Shown here one piece after another: positions 32,872 through 45,216 of a DNA stretch of 64,000 bases. The DNA lies in contig NW_022985163.1 of the NCBI RefSeq assembly GCF_010093535.1, positions 1,398,294-1,462,293 on the forward strand, given 5' to 3'. Below the pieces are notes generated by a model. The model was given only the letters and a program-made list of their open reading frames with translations. It ran no database searches and was not told where the DNA came from. Position numbers and translations under genes: made by a program. How positions within the stretch are numbered: the stretch's first letter is position 1; every line of letters begins with the position of its first letter. The stretch comes from Lindgomyces ingoldianus. Taxonomy: Eukaryota; Ascomycota; Dothideomycetes; Pleosporales; Lindgomycetaceae.

Positions 32872-32996
32872 GCTAATCCCTAACACACTAATGCAGCTAA
32901 TGCTAATCCCTGACACACTAATGCGGCTAATGCTAATTCTCAACACACTAATGTGGCTGATGCTAATCCCCGACACACTAATGTGGCTAGAGAGGT
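32872..32996. repeat. 30-bp tandem repeat, four copies
   Basis: Four units of GCTAATCCCYGACACACTAA-TGYGGCTAAT. A single degraded relative (CTAATCTCTAACACACTAAT) occurs at ~26105, just left of the copia element. Confidence 0.85.
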
Positions 32997-33510
32997 GGAA
33001 CAGACGCAACTAACTATAATTTAAACATGTTTTACACAACGCATGCTAGAGCAAACTGCATGCAAATTAGCGTAAAGGTGCACTTACATTAGGTATACAT
33101 TTTTTTAAAAAAAAATATAAGAAACACATAAGGTAACAGAGAAACAGCGTTACTAGGGTTTATCTAAAGAAATTCTAACTAACTAGCGCGTCTAAAAGAG
33201 GAGATTCTGCTCAACTTTTTGTTCTGCAAACCCGAATATAATAAGCAGAGCAAGCTCTGCTAATAAGGTGTATAAGAGGCTAGATATTTACTAGAGCAGT
33301 TATTATAAGTTTAAAAAGATAAGAATAGCTAAAAGCAGTCTAAATAGGCAACTAGAAGTAGACAACAACAACTATCTAAAGTATTAATGCTAAAAGGTAA
33401 GCTATTTTACTTTTTATTATCTTTTAAGGTAGCAATCACTTTTTAAATTAGTATAAAAAAGAAAATCTACTTTAAAATTAAGTTACTACAGTTTCTAAAC
33501 ACAGCTAGAC

Positions 33511-33711
33511 TATAAGGCTAGATGTTCTAGAACAGGCTAGTATAGCCTCACCCGACCTGTTTAGAGGTTACATGACCTGTGCTTTGTATATAAGCATGAA
33601 TCCTAACAAGCGAGACTTGGCAGCAATTCGTCTCTCTTACAATACACTCCTATCTTTCTCTGCAACCTTGCTCTTAGTGCTATCCGTGCTATCTACTATC
33701 CTATCTTTACA
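33511..33711 (+). repeat. Solo LTR of family D
   Basis: 201 bp (TATAAGGCTAG .. CTATCTTTACA) with perfect 5-bp duplications TAGAC (33506-33510 and 33712-33716). The first G has become A. The rest is only lightly altered. Confidence 0.92.
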
Positions 33712-34023
33712 TAGACTAGTTAAAGCACTTTAACATGTATATAAAAAAGTGTACTATTAGCAGCTACTATCTACTAGTTATTAACAGCTATAAAAGCTAT
33801 AACTTACTTTATTTTTAGTAATACTATAAAAATAATAAAATAATTACTATTTATATACTTTTTTACTTATTACACTTTCTACAGCTACTTAATAGAGGTT
33901 TTTTACTCTTTTAAAAAAAAAGAGTATAGACGCTAAGCTAAAAACCTTATACATAACTAGATTACTTATATTATAAAAAATAAAGTTTTTACTATGTTAG
34001 TATAAACTAGCTTAGTGTGTTTA

Positions 34024-37000
34024 TGTCACGATTGTGCACGAGTAAGGTTATAGAGCTTCACAGAGGTCTAGTTTAATTACTATGTAAGGTATTATAGTAG
34101 GTACAAGACGTTGTGTGAGGAACAGGGAGGTTTAAAAAGAAATTAGTAATTAAATACTTAGCTTAAAAGTCTAAGCGCTTTAGGTATAAATTAAGCCTAT
34201 TTTAGGTTTAGTTAGTGTTAAAGTAGTTTATGCTTAAGTTTATGTCTATGTTATGTTATGTTTATATTAGACATGCACTAATAATACTCTAGTACGCGTC
34301 TAATATAGTTATGTCTAGGATCTAGAGAGGATACTGTGACAGTACCCCCCCCCTTATTAGAAAGGGAATCCTTTACATTAGTAGTTCTAGCATTAGGTTG
34401 TCTTTGTTAGGGTACAGGTTTAGTTTAAATAGGTATTAGGCGTAGAATTAGGTTACTGTAGAGTTTTCTTGTAGAGCTTCTACAGGTTCTTATAACAGTT
34501 TATTGTATCTAGTCTATTTTATAAGGTATTTATAGATATGTTTTTTTTTGTTAAACTAGATCTATTTAACATCTTTTATAATGTATTCTAGTTTATTATT
34601 TATAATAATAGGTTTAGGTAGCAGGTTTAGCTGTCTAGGTAAATAGTTAGATTTAAGAGCTGCTTAGCGCAGCAATAATACGTGGAACACAGGGTGTATC
34701 TTTATGCTGTTAGGTAGGATTAATTAGTAAGCATGTAATAAAACTATATAAGCTACTATAAAGGGGCTAAGGTTTTTTTAATTAAGTTTCTTTAATTATT
34801 AGTTTATTTAGATATTTCTAGTGTCTAGCTAGACCTTTTTACTAGCTGCATATATAAAGGTAGAAGTTTAAAATTAGTTTACGTACTCTTATTAAAAAGC
34901 TTAAGCCTATGTAAGCTTTTTATAAATATATTTAAATATGTTTTAGATCTTATTAATAAGTTTATTTACATTTATTACTTATATAAATTAATAAGTAGGT
35001 TAGAGGGTATTTAAAAGTAGTTTAAATTTTATTTAGAAGTAGTATTTATAGTTTACTAAAAATAAAAATACTTATGTTAATTTAAATGTTATGTTATTAG
35101 CTTTAAACTATGCTATAGCTAACTATTTTACTTAGTTATTTTACTAGTAGTTTGTGTACACTTATAGGACTTATTTTATTACAGTGTTTGTGTTTTTAGT
35201 TTAGCTGTTAGTCTCTAAGTAAAAAGCTATAAATAGATAGAGGATAATTTAGAGCTATTTATAAAGTTTGTCCTAAAAGGCTAAGACAAACTATGTACCT
35301 CTATCTAATATAATTATGTTAGGCAGGCTATAGTAAACTTATACATATTAGTAGAATAACTAGGCTATATTAGAGGCAGTTATAAAGGAATATAGTATTA
35401 AGTGTTAATACTTAGTTAAGTAATTAATAACTACTATAATATTTATATACCCTTTAAATAAAGGTAGGTTTATAATAAAATTAATTAATATATCTTTTTA
35501 AGCTTATTTAGGAATTAAGAGTAGTTTAAGTAGGCTATTATACCTTTTTTAAGAGGCTTTTACTTTATAGTAAGTATAGCAACAGGATACATATTAGCGT
35601 ACAGTATAGAACATGCAGGGCTAGTAGTACTCTCTCTATAGTAGGTTAAGAGTCTTTCCTCTACCTAGGTGTTCTTTAACAGGCAAGTTATGTATAATTT
35701 AGAGTAGTTTAATTCTTAGTTTATTAAAATTAAAGATTATAAGTTAGTTATAGTAATATAGCTTGCTATTTTAGTTTTTATAGTTAGCTAGTGTTACCTT
35801 TTTTAACTAACTAGCGCTATTTTAGAGCAGGTTTAAAGTTTTTTAAATAAATTTATTTTTTAGATACTTATTAGTAATAATTTAATTAATTATCTAATTT
35901 ATTTTATTTAGGTTAAGGTCTAAAAATAGCTTAAGTTAAAGTAAAGTTTAGTGTTAAGCCTTTTACACTTCTTTTTAAGTAGGGATGTTTTAGGATTGCT
36001 TTATAAAAGCATCTAGTTTCTCTCTGTTTTAACTAGAATAATAAGTAATCTTAAAATTAAAATAAGATAAGTATTTAAACTAATAGGCTTATTAGTAGCT
36101 AAGTTATTTTATAGTTGCAAAGTACTATAAGTTCTTATAGTTAGATAGGACCTGTATTAGATGCGCTGCACCTTCTAGTTTAGGTTGCTATTGTTTAAAG
36201 TAGTGTACTATAGTAAGTAATTCCTTGTTGTAGATCTTATAATTACCTTTTATAAGGCTTATTTTTTTTAAAAAGTATATAATAGGCCTAATAGTCCTAT
36301 CTAGCTTAGTCTAGAAAAGAACTTCTGCTACTATATAGTCTAAGGCATTAGCTTCTACAAGTATTAGTAGTTTAAAGTTAAAGTAGTAGAGTATTAGGGC
36401 TTTAGTAAAGGCTTTCTTTAGCTAGTTAAAAAACTATTAGTAATTTAAGTTAAAGTTAAATTAAATTTTTTTTTTAGTAAGTATAATTATAAAGCTTACT
36501 TACTATAAGAAGTTATTAATAAATTATTAGTAAAAGTTAGTAAATTTTATAAAAGCTTAAATATCTTTTATATTTTTTAGGTATTACTAATCTAGCACAG
36601 TTTAAACCTTAATAAGGTTTATTTAAATGCTATCTGTAGAGATTATATATCCTAAATATGTAACCTTTAATTAGTAGAACTTACATTTATCTATGTTAAG
36701 TTGCAGACCTGCTTTTTCTATAGCTTTTAGCACTAAGCGTACATGCTATTTATGCTCTAAAAGGCTATTGCTGTAGATTAGAATATTATTAATATACATA
36801 GTGCAGAACATGTCTAGGTAGGGTTAGAGTAAGTTATTTACAAAATGTTAAAAAGTACTAGGCGTGTTAGCTAAGCTAAAGGGCATTACTAGGTACTTAA
36901 ATAGTCTATATTAGGTCTAAAATACTATTAGCTACTTATTACCTTTTACTATTCTTAGCTTATTAAAGGCAGTAATAATATTTAACTTTATAAAATACTT

Positions 37001-39685
37001 TGCTTTACTTAGTTAGCTTAAGGTTTCTTATAAAAAAAAAATTAAGTATTAGTTTTTAATAGTAACAGCATTTAGTCTTTAGTAGTTAATATAAAATTAA
37101 AGCTTACTTTTAAGTTTTTTTATAAATAGTATAAGTAACACTACTAGTAAAAAGCTAGCTTAAATAAACTCTTTTTTTAAGTTTTTATTAAAGTATTTTT
37201 AAAGCACTTTTAATTTATTTAGTAACATTTTATATAGTAGCCTATAACTAGGTTGTTTACTAGGCTTAAGAGTTATTTAGTAATTATATAAATATTATAT
37301 TAAAAGCTTATTAGACTTATCTTAAAAAAAACATGTAATAAGTTATAGTAGTTTTAAAGGACTATTATTCTTAAGTTAGTGCGTTTTTAGAAAGCTAGAG
37401 CTTAGTCTATATTAGAAATTATAACTACATAGATTTTATAATCTAGTTATTAAGCTAGAGTTATAAATAAGGCAGGTTTTATGTAGCAGATGTTTATTTG
37501 CTGTTTAAGTCCTAGTTTATGTTTAAATTAAGTAGGTAAAGATTTTTTAAAAGCTTTCTTTTTTTTTAAGTTTAAGTAGTTATTAAATTATTTTATATAG
37601 CCTATTTTAGTAAGTAGCCTAGCTTATTAGCCTTACTTAGGTAGTTTTTTTTTAAGTTATTAGAAAGTAGGTCTAGAGACCTTCTATATTAAGTGCTACT
37701 TAGGTGTTGTTTAGGTGTAAGCATAAGCAGATGTTTTAGCATTAAAAAGAGTTAAAGTTTAGAACTTACTTTTAGTAATTAAAGGCAACTTTATGCTAAT
37801 ATAGCTATAGTTGTTCTAGAATTAAGTTATAACATTTTATATTTATTATATAAAGCTTAATCTGCTCTTTATAGTGTTAGTAAGTAATTATAATAGTTAT
37901 AGTATAAAAAATAAAACTTTTTTTAAGTTATTTTTTATTAAATCTAGTTAGGTAAATTATTTAGGTAAGTAGTGTTAATTAAAAATTTAGTTTATGTGCT
38001 AGTTCTTTGTTAATGTAACCTATACTATTTACTTTTAAGTTAATAAGAGCTTGTATTAAAGCTAATATAGTTTTTTATTATAAATATATAAAAATATTAA
38101 CTTAGTACTTTTAGTTATTAGTAGGGGACTTAGCCTATAAGTTAGTAAAGATCTAGTGTTAAATTAGTCTTAGAGGGTAACTTAGCTCTAAGACAAGCTT
38201 TTTTATAGGCTCTTACTGCTATAGCTGCAGCTGCGTTAAAAGTAGTAAGAGAGATTAGAGCTTAAATATAAGTTAAAGCCCTTATAAAAATAAGATTAAA
38301 ATAGTAAAAATTTTTAATAAGTACTAGCAGCGCTACTTATGTAGACTTAAGAAAGAGGAATAAAGCAGTTTTAAAAAATATAACTATACTTACTACACTT
38401 AAAGCATTAACTTTTTTTTTTATAATTTTTATACTTTTTAGAACTAACTAAAGCATAATTTAAATTAATTTTTATTATATTAAAGTTTTTATTTATAACT
38501 GCGCTAGTTTAGAGGTGTATTAAAGCTTGTATAAAAAGGAACCTTATATTATTATTATAAGTAGTAATTAGGTTTGCATACGTGTTAAAGTTATTTAGAA
38601 GAGGTTCTTCTACTATAGCATGTTACAGTTTAGTTAAGAGGGAGTTATATAAAGCTATAATTAGACCTATTTTATTTAGGCCTATATTAGATGCAAGTTA
38701 GTAAAACTTAGTAAAGTATAAAGTAAAGCTTTTTTTTTTATTATAAAGTGTTTAGGTAACTTAAAGCTGTTAACTTTTTATTTAGGTCTTTATAAGTTAC
38801 TTATAAAAACACTATAAATTAATTTAAGTTAATAATATTTTATTTATTAGTAAGTTAATTAAGGTTACTATATTATAGTTAAGTTAAAAGTAGGCATATA
38901 GTAACTAGAAGCGTTTAAAGGGGAATTAGTCTACATTTTCTTTAAGTTTATATTAGAGCTTGTGTAAAAAGGAAAGTAGGTCTTTTTATTTTCTATTAAA
39001 TAGTAGGGGATTAAAGAGTTAGTTAGATTTTATTACTAAGTTAAAAGGGTTATAAGTTATAGGCAGTGTTAGACAGAAAAGAGTTAAGCTATCTCTAGAC
39101 TTCTAGGTAGGCTTTAAGGCTAGTAAGTTCTTAGTTCCTACTACTATAATAAAAGTTAAGGCAAAAATAGACTGCTTAATAATGTAAAGCTATTTTTTAA
39201 AGTCCTTTTAAAAAGCTTTTAAGCTTATAATGTAGTAGCTTTCTTATAAAGTAAGTGCTTTTTAAAAGGCTTTTTAGCTTACTTTAATAGCTTAGAGTTA
39301 TATAAGTACTAAGCTTATTAAATTAGATTTAAAGGCTATTCTTAGCTAGAGTTTTAACATAATGTAATGTTATAATTATGCATAAGTAAAGTTATAGAGC
39401 TTTATAAAGGTCTAGTTTAATTACTATGTAAGGTATTATAGTAGGTACAAGACATTATATAAGAAATAAGAAAGTTTAAGAGGAAATTAGTAATTAAATA
39501 CTTAGCTTAGAAGTTTAAGCGCTTTAGGTATAAATTAAGCCTATTCTAAGTTTAGTTAGTGTTAAGGCAGTTTATGCTTAAGTTTATGTCTGTGTTGTGT
39601 TGTGTTTGTGTTAGACGTGCACTAATAATACTCTAGTACGCGTCTAATACAGTTATGTCTGGGATCTAGGGAGGATACCGTGACA
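34024..39685 (-). mobile_element. Gypsy (Ty3) LTR retrotransposon
   Basis: 5662 bp, with 318-bp LTRs at 34024-34341 and 39368-39685 (TGTCACGATTGTGCACG .. ATACCGTGACA) and perfect 5-bp duplications GTTTA (34019-34023 and 39686-39690). A reverse polypurine tract (TACCCCCCCCC) beside the left LTR sets minus orientation. The right LTR has a RIP-mutated start (TGTTATAATTATGC) while its last ~110 bases are almost clean. The interior is RIP-degraded. Confidence 0.93.
34400..39300 (-). pseudogene. Gypsy gag-pol remnant
   Basis: Read on the minus strand, 36680-36820 gives MYINNILIYSNSLLEHK, then LQLNIDKCKF and VTYLGYIIS, the Ty3/gypsy RT block with YIDD changed to YINN. Downstream, 36120-36310 gives ISLIKGNYKIYNKELL, LEGAAHLIQVLSNYKNL, the RNase H block. 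The order RT then RNase H agrees with the orientation set by the polypurine tract. Frequent TAA/TAG stops prevent function. Confidence 0.8.
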
Positions 39686-40118
39686 GTTTATAAAGTATTA
39701 TTTAAAGCTTAAAGTAATTTAAAGCTAGTTTAGCTTTATAAATAATATAAAGGCTAAGTATAGTATCTAGAATAATAACATATATAACTTTAATAAAATA
39801 GGCTTTATAATAGGCTAGATATTTACTAACTATACTTATACTTAACCTTTACTTTAAGCTTTAAATAACACTTTATAAATATACTAAACTAGTTTATGCT
39901 AATATAGCTTAGATTATACTTAGTGTCTAAAGAATTAGCTATATTAGCTGTAGTTACTAGCTAAGAGAAAAATTCTTATATATAGCTTAAGTATATGCTT
40001 AATACTTACCTACGTTTTATTATTATCTAGCCTTTATAAGTTAGCTATAAAATGAGCTTATAAAAGTTATCTAGTGTGTTAGTTATTTATTAACTTTTAA
40101 AAAAACTTTATATATAGC

Positions 40119-41525
40119 TATAACGAGTCTCACGAATCGTTCTATCTCGGGCGGCCCGGAACCTCCGGAAGGCCCTCGTATCGGCCCCGACCCTGACTTG
40201 ACCTGGCCCTGACTCTGCCCTAACCCCTGCTGTTACCCCTATTCCCTTATGTATTTAGTCGCACCTCTCCCCTGTAGCTAGCTTAGTAGTTTTCTAATAT
40301 CCTTTGTACAAGGCCTATAGGTGTTAATGGAAATTCCTAAGTTCTAAGTCCCCACGCACTTCTATATGCCTCTAAGTAGATTCCTACTGCATTTAGACCT
40401 ATTGTCTTGCCTGTGCTGTTATATTATATTAAAAAACTTACTTTTGCTAGTAACAGCCTTATAATAATATTACATTAATTGTTTGTTTAACTACATTTAA
40501 GCCTTTAAGGCGTGTCTAATTTAGTTTACGTTGTAATCTTTTACACTATTATATTAAATTACTTAGTTATATAAACTAGATTCTATTAACCTCTAGTTAA
40601 CTAAAGCCTTTAGGTTTAGAACTTTCTATCCCCTGTAATTAGAATTACCTTTAGAAAAGTTGTAAAAAGACGCTAAGGTAGAAACTTAGAGACTACTAAT
40701 AACTTATTAGAATTAGAGACAACTGCTAATGTCTAACTAACTACTCTTTAACCCTAGAGTTAAATACGCTTTTGCTAAGCTATACCCTACCTAATTTAGA
40801 GTTAATCTGCAGCAACATGTTCTAATAGACCTTAATTAACTACTAAATTACCCCTAGTAATGCCTTAAATTATCTCTGCTACCCTAATAGCAGAGGACCT
40901 TTTAGGCACCCTTAATAATACCTAAATGTTACCTTACTAAACGTACGCCTAAGATTAATAACTATACAGATAGCTAGGAATAAATAGCAAGTCTTAATTA
41001 GTAGCAGGCTAGACATCTACAGATTACTATTAGAGCAGGCGTGCACGCATAGTGTTTGGCTTAGAGGACACTGCTAGCAGTGCGAAGGATAATTTAAAAT
41101 AAGGACACCTAGCTAAATTAGACTAGTTTTAGTTTTTAAGAAAGCAAAAGACATAACAGCAATACTCCTACCTACTAATAGAGACTATTAGTCTACAGAG
41201 AGAGAGGGGGGGAGGGGTAGTGTAACAACTCTCACAAATTGTTTTATCTTAGGCAGCCTAGAACCTCTAGAAGGCCCTTGTATTGGCCCTGACCCTGATT
41301 TAACCTGGCCCTAACTCTGCTCTAACCCCTGCTGTTACCCCTATTCCATTATGTATTTAGTTGCACCTCTCCCTTGTAGCTAGCTTAGTGGTTTTCTGAT
41401 ATCCTTTGTACAAGGCCTATAGGTGTCAATGGAAATTCCCAGGTTCTAAGTCCCCACGCACTCCCATATGCCTCTAAGTGAATTCCCACCGCATTTGGAC
41501 CTATTGTCTTGCCTGTGCTGTTACA
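40119..41525 (+). mobile_element. Complete non-autonomous LTR element, family C
   Basis: 1407 bp: LTRs of 305 bp at 40119-40423 and 41221-41525, interior 40424-41220 (797 bp). A purine tract (AGAGAGAGGGGGGGAGGGG) directly precedes the right LTR. Flanks are ATAGC (40114-40118) and TTAGC (41526-41530). Interior reading frames are short and show no gag or pol similarity. It lies in the right half of the interrupted family A copy. Confidence 0.88.
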
Positions 41526-41718
41526 TTAGCTATAGTATATTACTTTAAAAGTGTTATGTTTTATTTAAAAGTATAAATTATAAGCTGTATCTAACATTCT
41601 TTTAGCGTGTCTAAGTAGCGTTGTTAGGAATGCATTAGTATAGAAAGAGTAGTTTAGTAAGGTCTTAGTAAAAGTAAATAACTTAGCTGTGTAAGCAACT
41701 TGCCTATAGTGTATGTTA

Positions 41719-41983
41719 TAATTACTTTTAGTAATATTTAAGAAGAGTTTTAAGGCGCTAGATTACTTACTACCTACGTTAGGTTGTTAATTCTATAATT
41801 TTATAAAGCTATACTATTACAAACAAAAACTTAAAGACTGCAGTAACTAGCTAGCATTGTTATAGACATTAACAATTCTAGAAAAAAAAGTATAATAGAG
41901 ACGCAATAATGCGTAGGGCAGCTTTAAGCACATTCAGAGTTATAGATTCTTCTAAAATTCTATCTCGACCTGTCAACATCTAT
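41719..41983. other. Boundary between repeat island and SDR gene
   Basis: AT-rich up to ~41890, then normal composition. Probably the 3' end of the SDR transcript. Confidence 0.5.
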
Positions 41984-42992
41984 CTATCCATGAGCTTTTG
42001 GCAGCGGATACCCTCCCATCTCATCGAAGAACTTCCCCCCGTCCGCCATTATCTGCGCGATTTCATTACCAAGCCACTGTTTCGTCAAGTCTCTTCTTGC
42101 TGTTTCAATCTCCCTTACCACCCGCCCAGCAACCTAGTCTAGGATGAGAAACTGTCTCATCACATTTGTCTGGCCATATGACTTACCATAACGCTATGTC
42201 CCTTTCTCTCTGGGTTCGTCGCGGTTCGCACAACTGCGGTAGCCACATCTTCGACCGTATTTGCCGGGAGCCCCCTTTCCCTCCATTTGGTGGCGTAACC
42301 TCCAGTCATATATGTGGGCGTGAAGAATGGCGCGACGACATTAACTCGTATCTGCAACTGGTTCGCGATGCGCTGAGAAGATCGACAGAGGCCAACCACA
42401 CCGTGCTTCGAGGAGATGTATGACACGACGCCTGTTCCGCCGAAATATCCTGACGTCGAGGCTATGAATACTATTGAACCTCGCGCGCCATCCGAGTCTG
42501 GTGGATTAGACTTCATCGAGTACATTGCTAACCGGAGTGCTAATTGCCATTAGACTGGGCTCCATATAATTCGGAGACCTTACTGTTCCTGGTGCCCTTA
42601 AGATTCACATCAATTACTCGGTACGCGTCTACAGGCTCCTTCAATTCCCCATCTTCATCCTCCTCAAAGTCGAAGAACTCCTGGCTTTCCATTATACCGG
42701 CGTTCGCAATGACTATGTCAACTTGGCCGAACCTCTCGATGGTTTTCCGGTAGAGCGATTTCACATCTGCCCAATTGACAATGTTTGTCGGATGATACAT
42801 TGCGCGGTTTGGCTCTGGAAGGGAGGATATCAAGTGTTTTGCCGTCTCTTGGGCGAATGGCAAATCCGCGATCACTACATTACATCCTTTCTCACAGAAG
42901 GCCCGGATGGTCTGGGCCCCGATCCCACCAGCTCCTCCTGTTACGATGGCAGTCTTTGGTGACCCATCTTCGAGACGGAAAAGGTCCGCCAT
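41984..42992 (-). CDS. Short-chain dehydrogenase/reductase (SDR)
   Basis: Model: complement(join(41984..42133,42187..42539,42584..42992)), 304 codons including stop (303 aa). The introns are 53 and 44 nt and frame is kept. It has the classical SDR fold: TGGAGGIG cofactor loop at ~18-25, IANAGI, VNLKGT, catalytic Ser ~164 and YISSK at ~177-181. The C-terminal VAGRVVREIE is as in fungal SDRs related to 15-hydroxyprostaglandin dehydrogenase. It should use NAD(P)H to oxidise or reduce a small alcohol or ketone. The substrate cannot be inferred. IADLP after the second strand, with an acidic residue there, suggests NAD preference. It is divergent from the AhpD-like gene at 43421 over 428 bp, so the two may share control. 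Confidence 0.92.
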
Positions 42993-43420
42993 GAGTTTTG
43001 AAATATCAGAGAAAGAGGGCGAGAAAAGGGTTTACGAGTCGGAGTCTGATCCCTAGGTAGAAGACCACGTCGGCCTATATCAGGAGTCTACGTATCCCAG
43101 GCCAGCTTCAAATCCGATGTTCAGACCTTATTACCGGCTGAATAAACACGCTCTCCAAGGAGATGAAATAGCAGATCTTAAACTTTAGGGGCCGGGAAGG
43201 GCATCACTCGGGGAGCATCCGCGTTCTCCGACGTCGCTTTAGCGGTGGGGTTCGCATCTACCCCGCTCAATCCTTAGCTAGTTCACGGAAAATGTTCCGA
43301 CCCCTCAATTGATCACCTACAGAGGCAAGGGCAGAGTTGTGTAACCAGCTTCCGGTTATCTCGATAGAATTTTATGCCAATTTGATCTTAACTATCAACA
43401 TCAATTCATTAATTTTCACC
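42993..43420. promoter_or_regulatory. Shared divergent promoter region
   Basis: 428 bp of normal-composition DNA between the SDR start (minus) and the AhpD-like start (plus). Both promoters must lie here. The plus gene has a good start context, CACCATGGCC. No specific operator can be named. Confidence 0.6.
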
Positions 43421-44347
43421 ATGGCCGCGAAGAGTGAGCCGAAGGATCCAACAGCTGAGGAGGCAATTACGCTCTTCAAGGCCGTGGAGGAGAAGTTCCC
43501 GTCGAAGACTCTTGGAAATGACAAGTGGTATATTGTGACGGTATGCCCCTGCTATTTCTCTTGACCGGGCTGATAAAGGGTCCAGTTTGCGGCGATGGTA
43601 GGAGGAGGGCAGGCAGAATTTGCACCGGCGCTGTACTTGCAGCTCATTCAGCGCCCTGAATTTTCAACTTCGGATCAGCGACAGGCTCTGATGCGAAGAA
43701 TTCGCGAGACCATGATGAAGTTGGCATGCGTTGCCGGCGTGTGCAAGCCACTCGAGGCGATCTTCGATATAGATGCGGCGACAAGACCGGAGGATAAGGA
43801 CTATTCGTTCTCAAGGTACAAACCTCTGAAGTTGACTAGAGAAGAATCACTGAGAGCTACGCAGAAAAGGATGGCAGGCGGACGAGGCAAACCGCCAGCG
43901 CGGATTTGCCTGGCAAGACCGAATATACAAGCACAATCAGGCAAAGATTGACGACACACTTTCTTCACAGAAGGATTTTGGTGAGCGCGAGGCGCTTTTT
44001 TTGTTGCTCATTGTTACTGATGATCTTCACAGATTGGCTCAGTAAAGAGATTAGTTACGGTTTATACTTGTCTGATCATAGTATCCTCAACGACGTCGAA
44101 ACGGAGCTCACAGTACTGGCCGGCATTATGATCCAGAATTTGCCTCGCGAGACAGGTTGGCATCTCCGTGGTACGAGGCGAATCGGAGTAAGCAAGGAGG
44201 ATGTAGAAACCATCCAGCAATGCGTATGCAGCAGTTCATTTTGTTCGGACCAATGCTGACAGTTTGCAGATTGAGCTAATCGCTAAATTCTGCAGGCTTC
44301 GACTTCATAAAGTCCCTAGAGTAGCTGACATTGAGCATGAAGTTTGA
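43421..44347 (+). pseudogene. AhpD/carboxymuconolactone-decarboxylase-like gene with a frameshift
   Basis: Exons 43421-43540, 43586-43980, 44033-44223 and 44270-44347, introns 45-52 nt with good signals. The protein begins MAAKSEPKDPTAEEA. It continues MVGGGQAEFAPALYLQL, then FAWQDRIYKHNQAKIDD and ETGWHLRGTRRIGVSKEDVE, and ends PRVADIEHEV. This is a fungal family related to AhpD-like/CMD proteins, often peroxidase- or decarboxylase-like with unknown substrate. At about 43868-43872 the frame jumps between CAGAAAAGG and TGGCAGGCG. Total exon length is 784 nt, one more than a multiple of three, which fits a 2-nt deletion. Everything else is intact, so the break is recent, or a sequencing or assembly error. 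Confidence 0.75.
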
Positions 44348-45216
44348 GTCTAGGGAGGCGCTTATAGGATCTTCTGGGGAGATACAAATTAAATTTAGAA
44401 CAGAAATACTGGCAATGCATGCAAGTCGACTGAGCCAGCCTAGCAAATTCACAAAATCTGTGAATACGCAACTCTGACATCGAATTGGAGTGCGCTCCGG
44501 GACGCCATATATCGCAATACAAGATATACATCTAGATAACGGAAAGATCCTCACAGGAATCCTACCAATGTCCGTACTGCGGCGATTTATCATCACTCCA
44601 TCTTTTCGCGCTACCAATTCAACTCGCATTACGTTTCATAAGGGTCGTTAATCTATGTCCGAAAGCCTCGTCTTGAGGTCATATATCATAGTATGGCTAT
44701 ACTCAATGTCTGTCAGACCTCCCAGCCTTGGATGCCACTGTTTGGTAGATGTGGCGAAATCAGCGGCTCGGATACAACATTTTACCGTGCAATTTCCCAC
44801 AAGGGAAGGCTGTTGCATTCCTAGTACAGAAACCTTCCTTCCCCGTGCCTCAACAGCCCATACTCCCTTCACTATAGCCCCTTAGCCATTTCCATGACCC
44901 TCGCTGCCGCTGCCATCATAGATGTAAATAAATACTCTGCACTTACAACACAAGGCGGTGCACTTCACTTTATCAGCTTGTTACATAGCTGCATGCTTAC
45001 ACCACCTCTCCATTTGCAACAAAGGCCCATAGCCTTCGAAACCCTGCTCGTGGCGTTGCGTCGTGTAAGGGGAACAGTACGCGGATAGGAGGCGCAAGAG
45101 ATGCATATTACTATAAGGGGTCGACATCGTGCTGCAACCTGTTCGACAAGGTCCCCCTTCTTCATGCATTACTTTCCCCTTCTTAAAGTCTACCACTCTT
45201 CTTCACCGCCATCTCG
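44348..45216. other. Intergenic region
   Basis: Normal composition, no RIP signature. Short open frames on both strands lack recognisable motifs. It contains the former promoter of the MFS gene at 45217. Confidence 0.5.

Larger units (their letters stand above)
33992..41718. mobile_element. Family A foldback copy interrupted by two LTR elements
   Basis: Left of 34024, TTAGTATAAACTAGCTTAGT matches the inner left arm of family A. The sequence resumes at 39691 (TAAAGTATTATTTAAAGCTT), stops at 40118, resumes at 41531 and ends with the terminal inverted repeat at ~41718 (GTATGTTA). Alignment with the intact copy at 51543-52646 explains both breaks as the gypsy (34024-39685) and family C (40119-41525) insertions. 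The outer left arm is missing. Confidence 0.75.

Noticed and set aside
44655..44885. Plus-strand open frame in the intergenic region before the MFS gene
   Set aside because: Short, no domain, overlapped by an equally long minus frame. Not supported as a gene.
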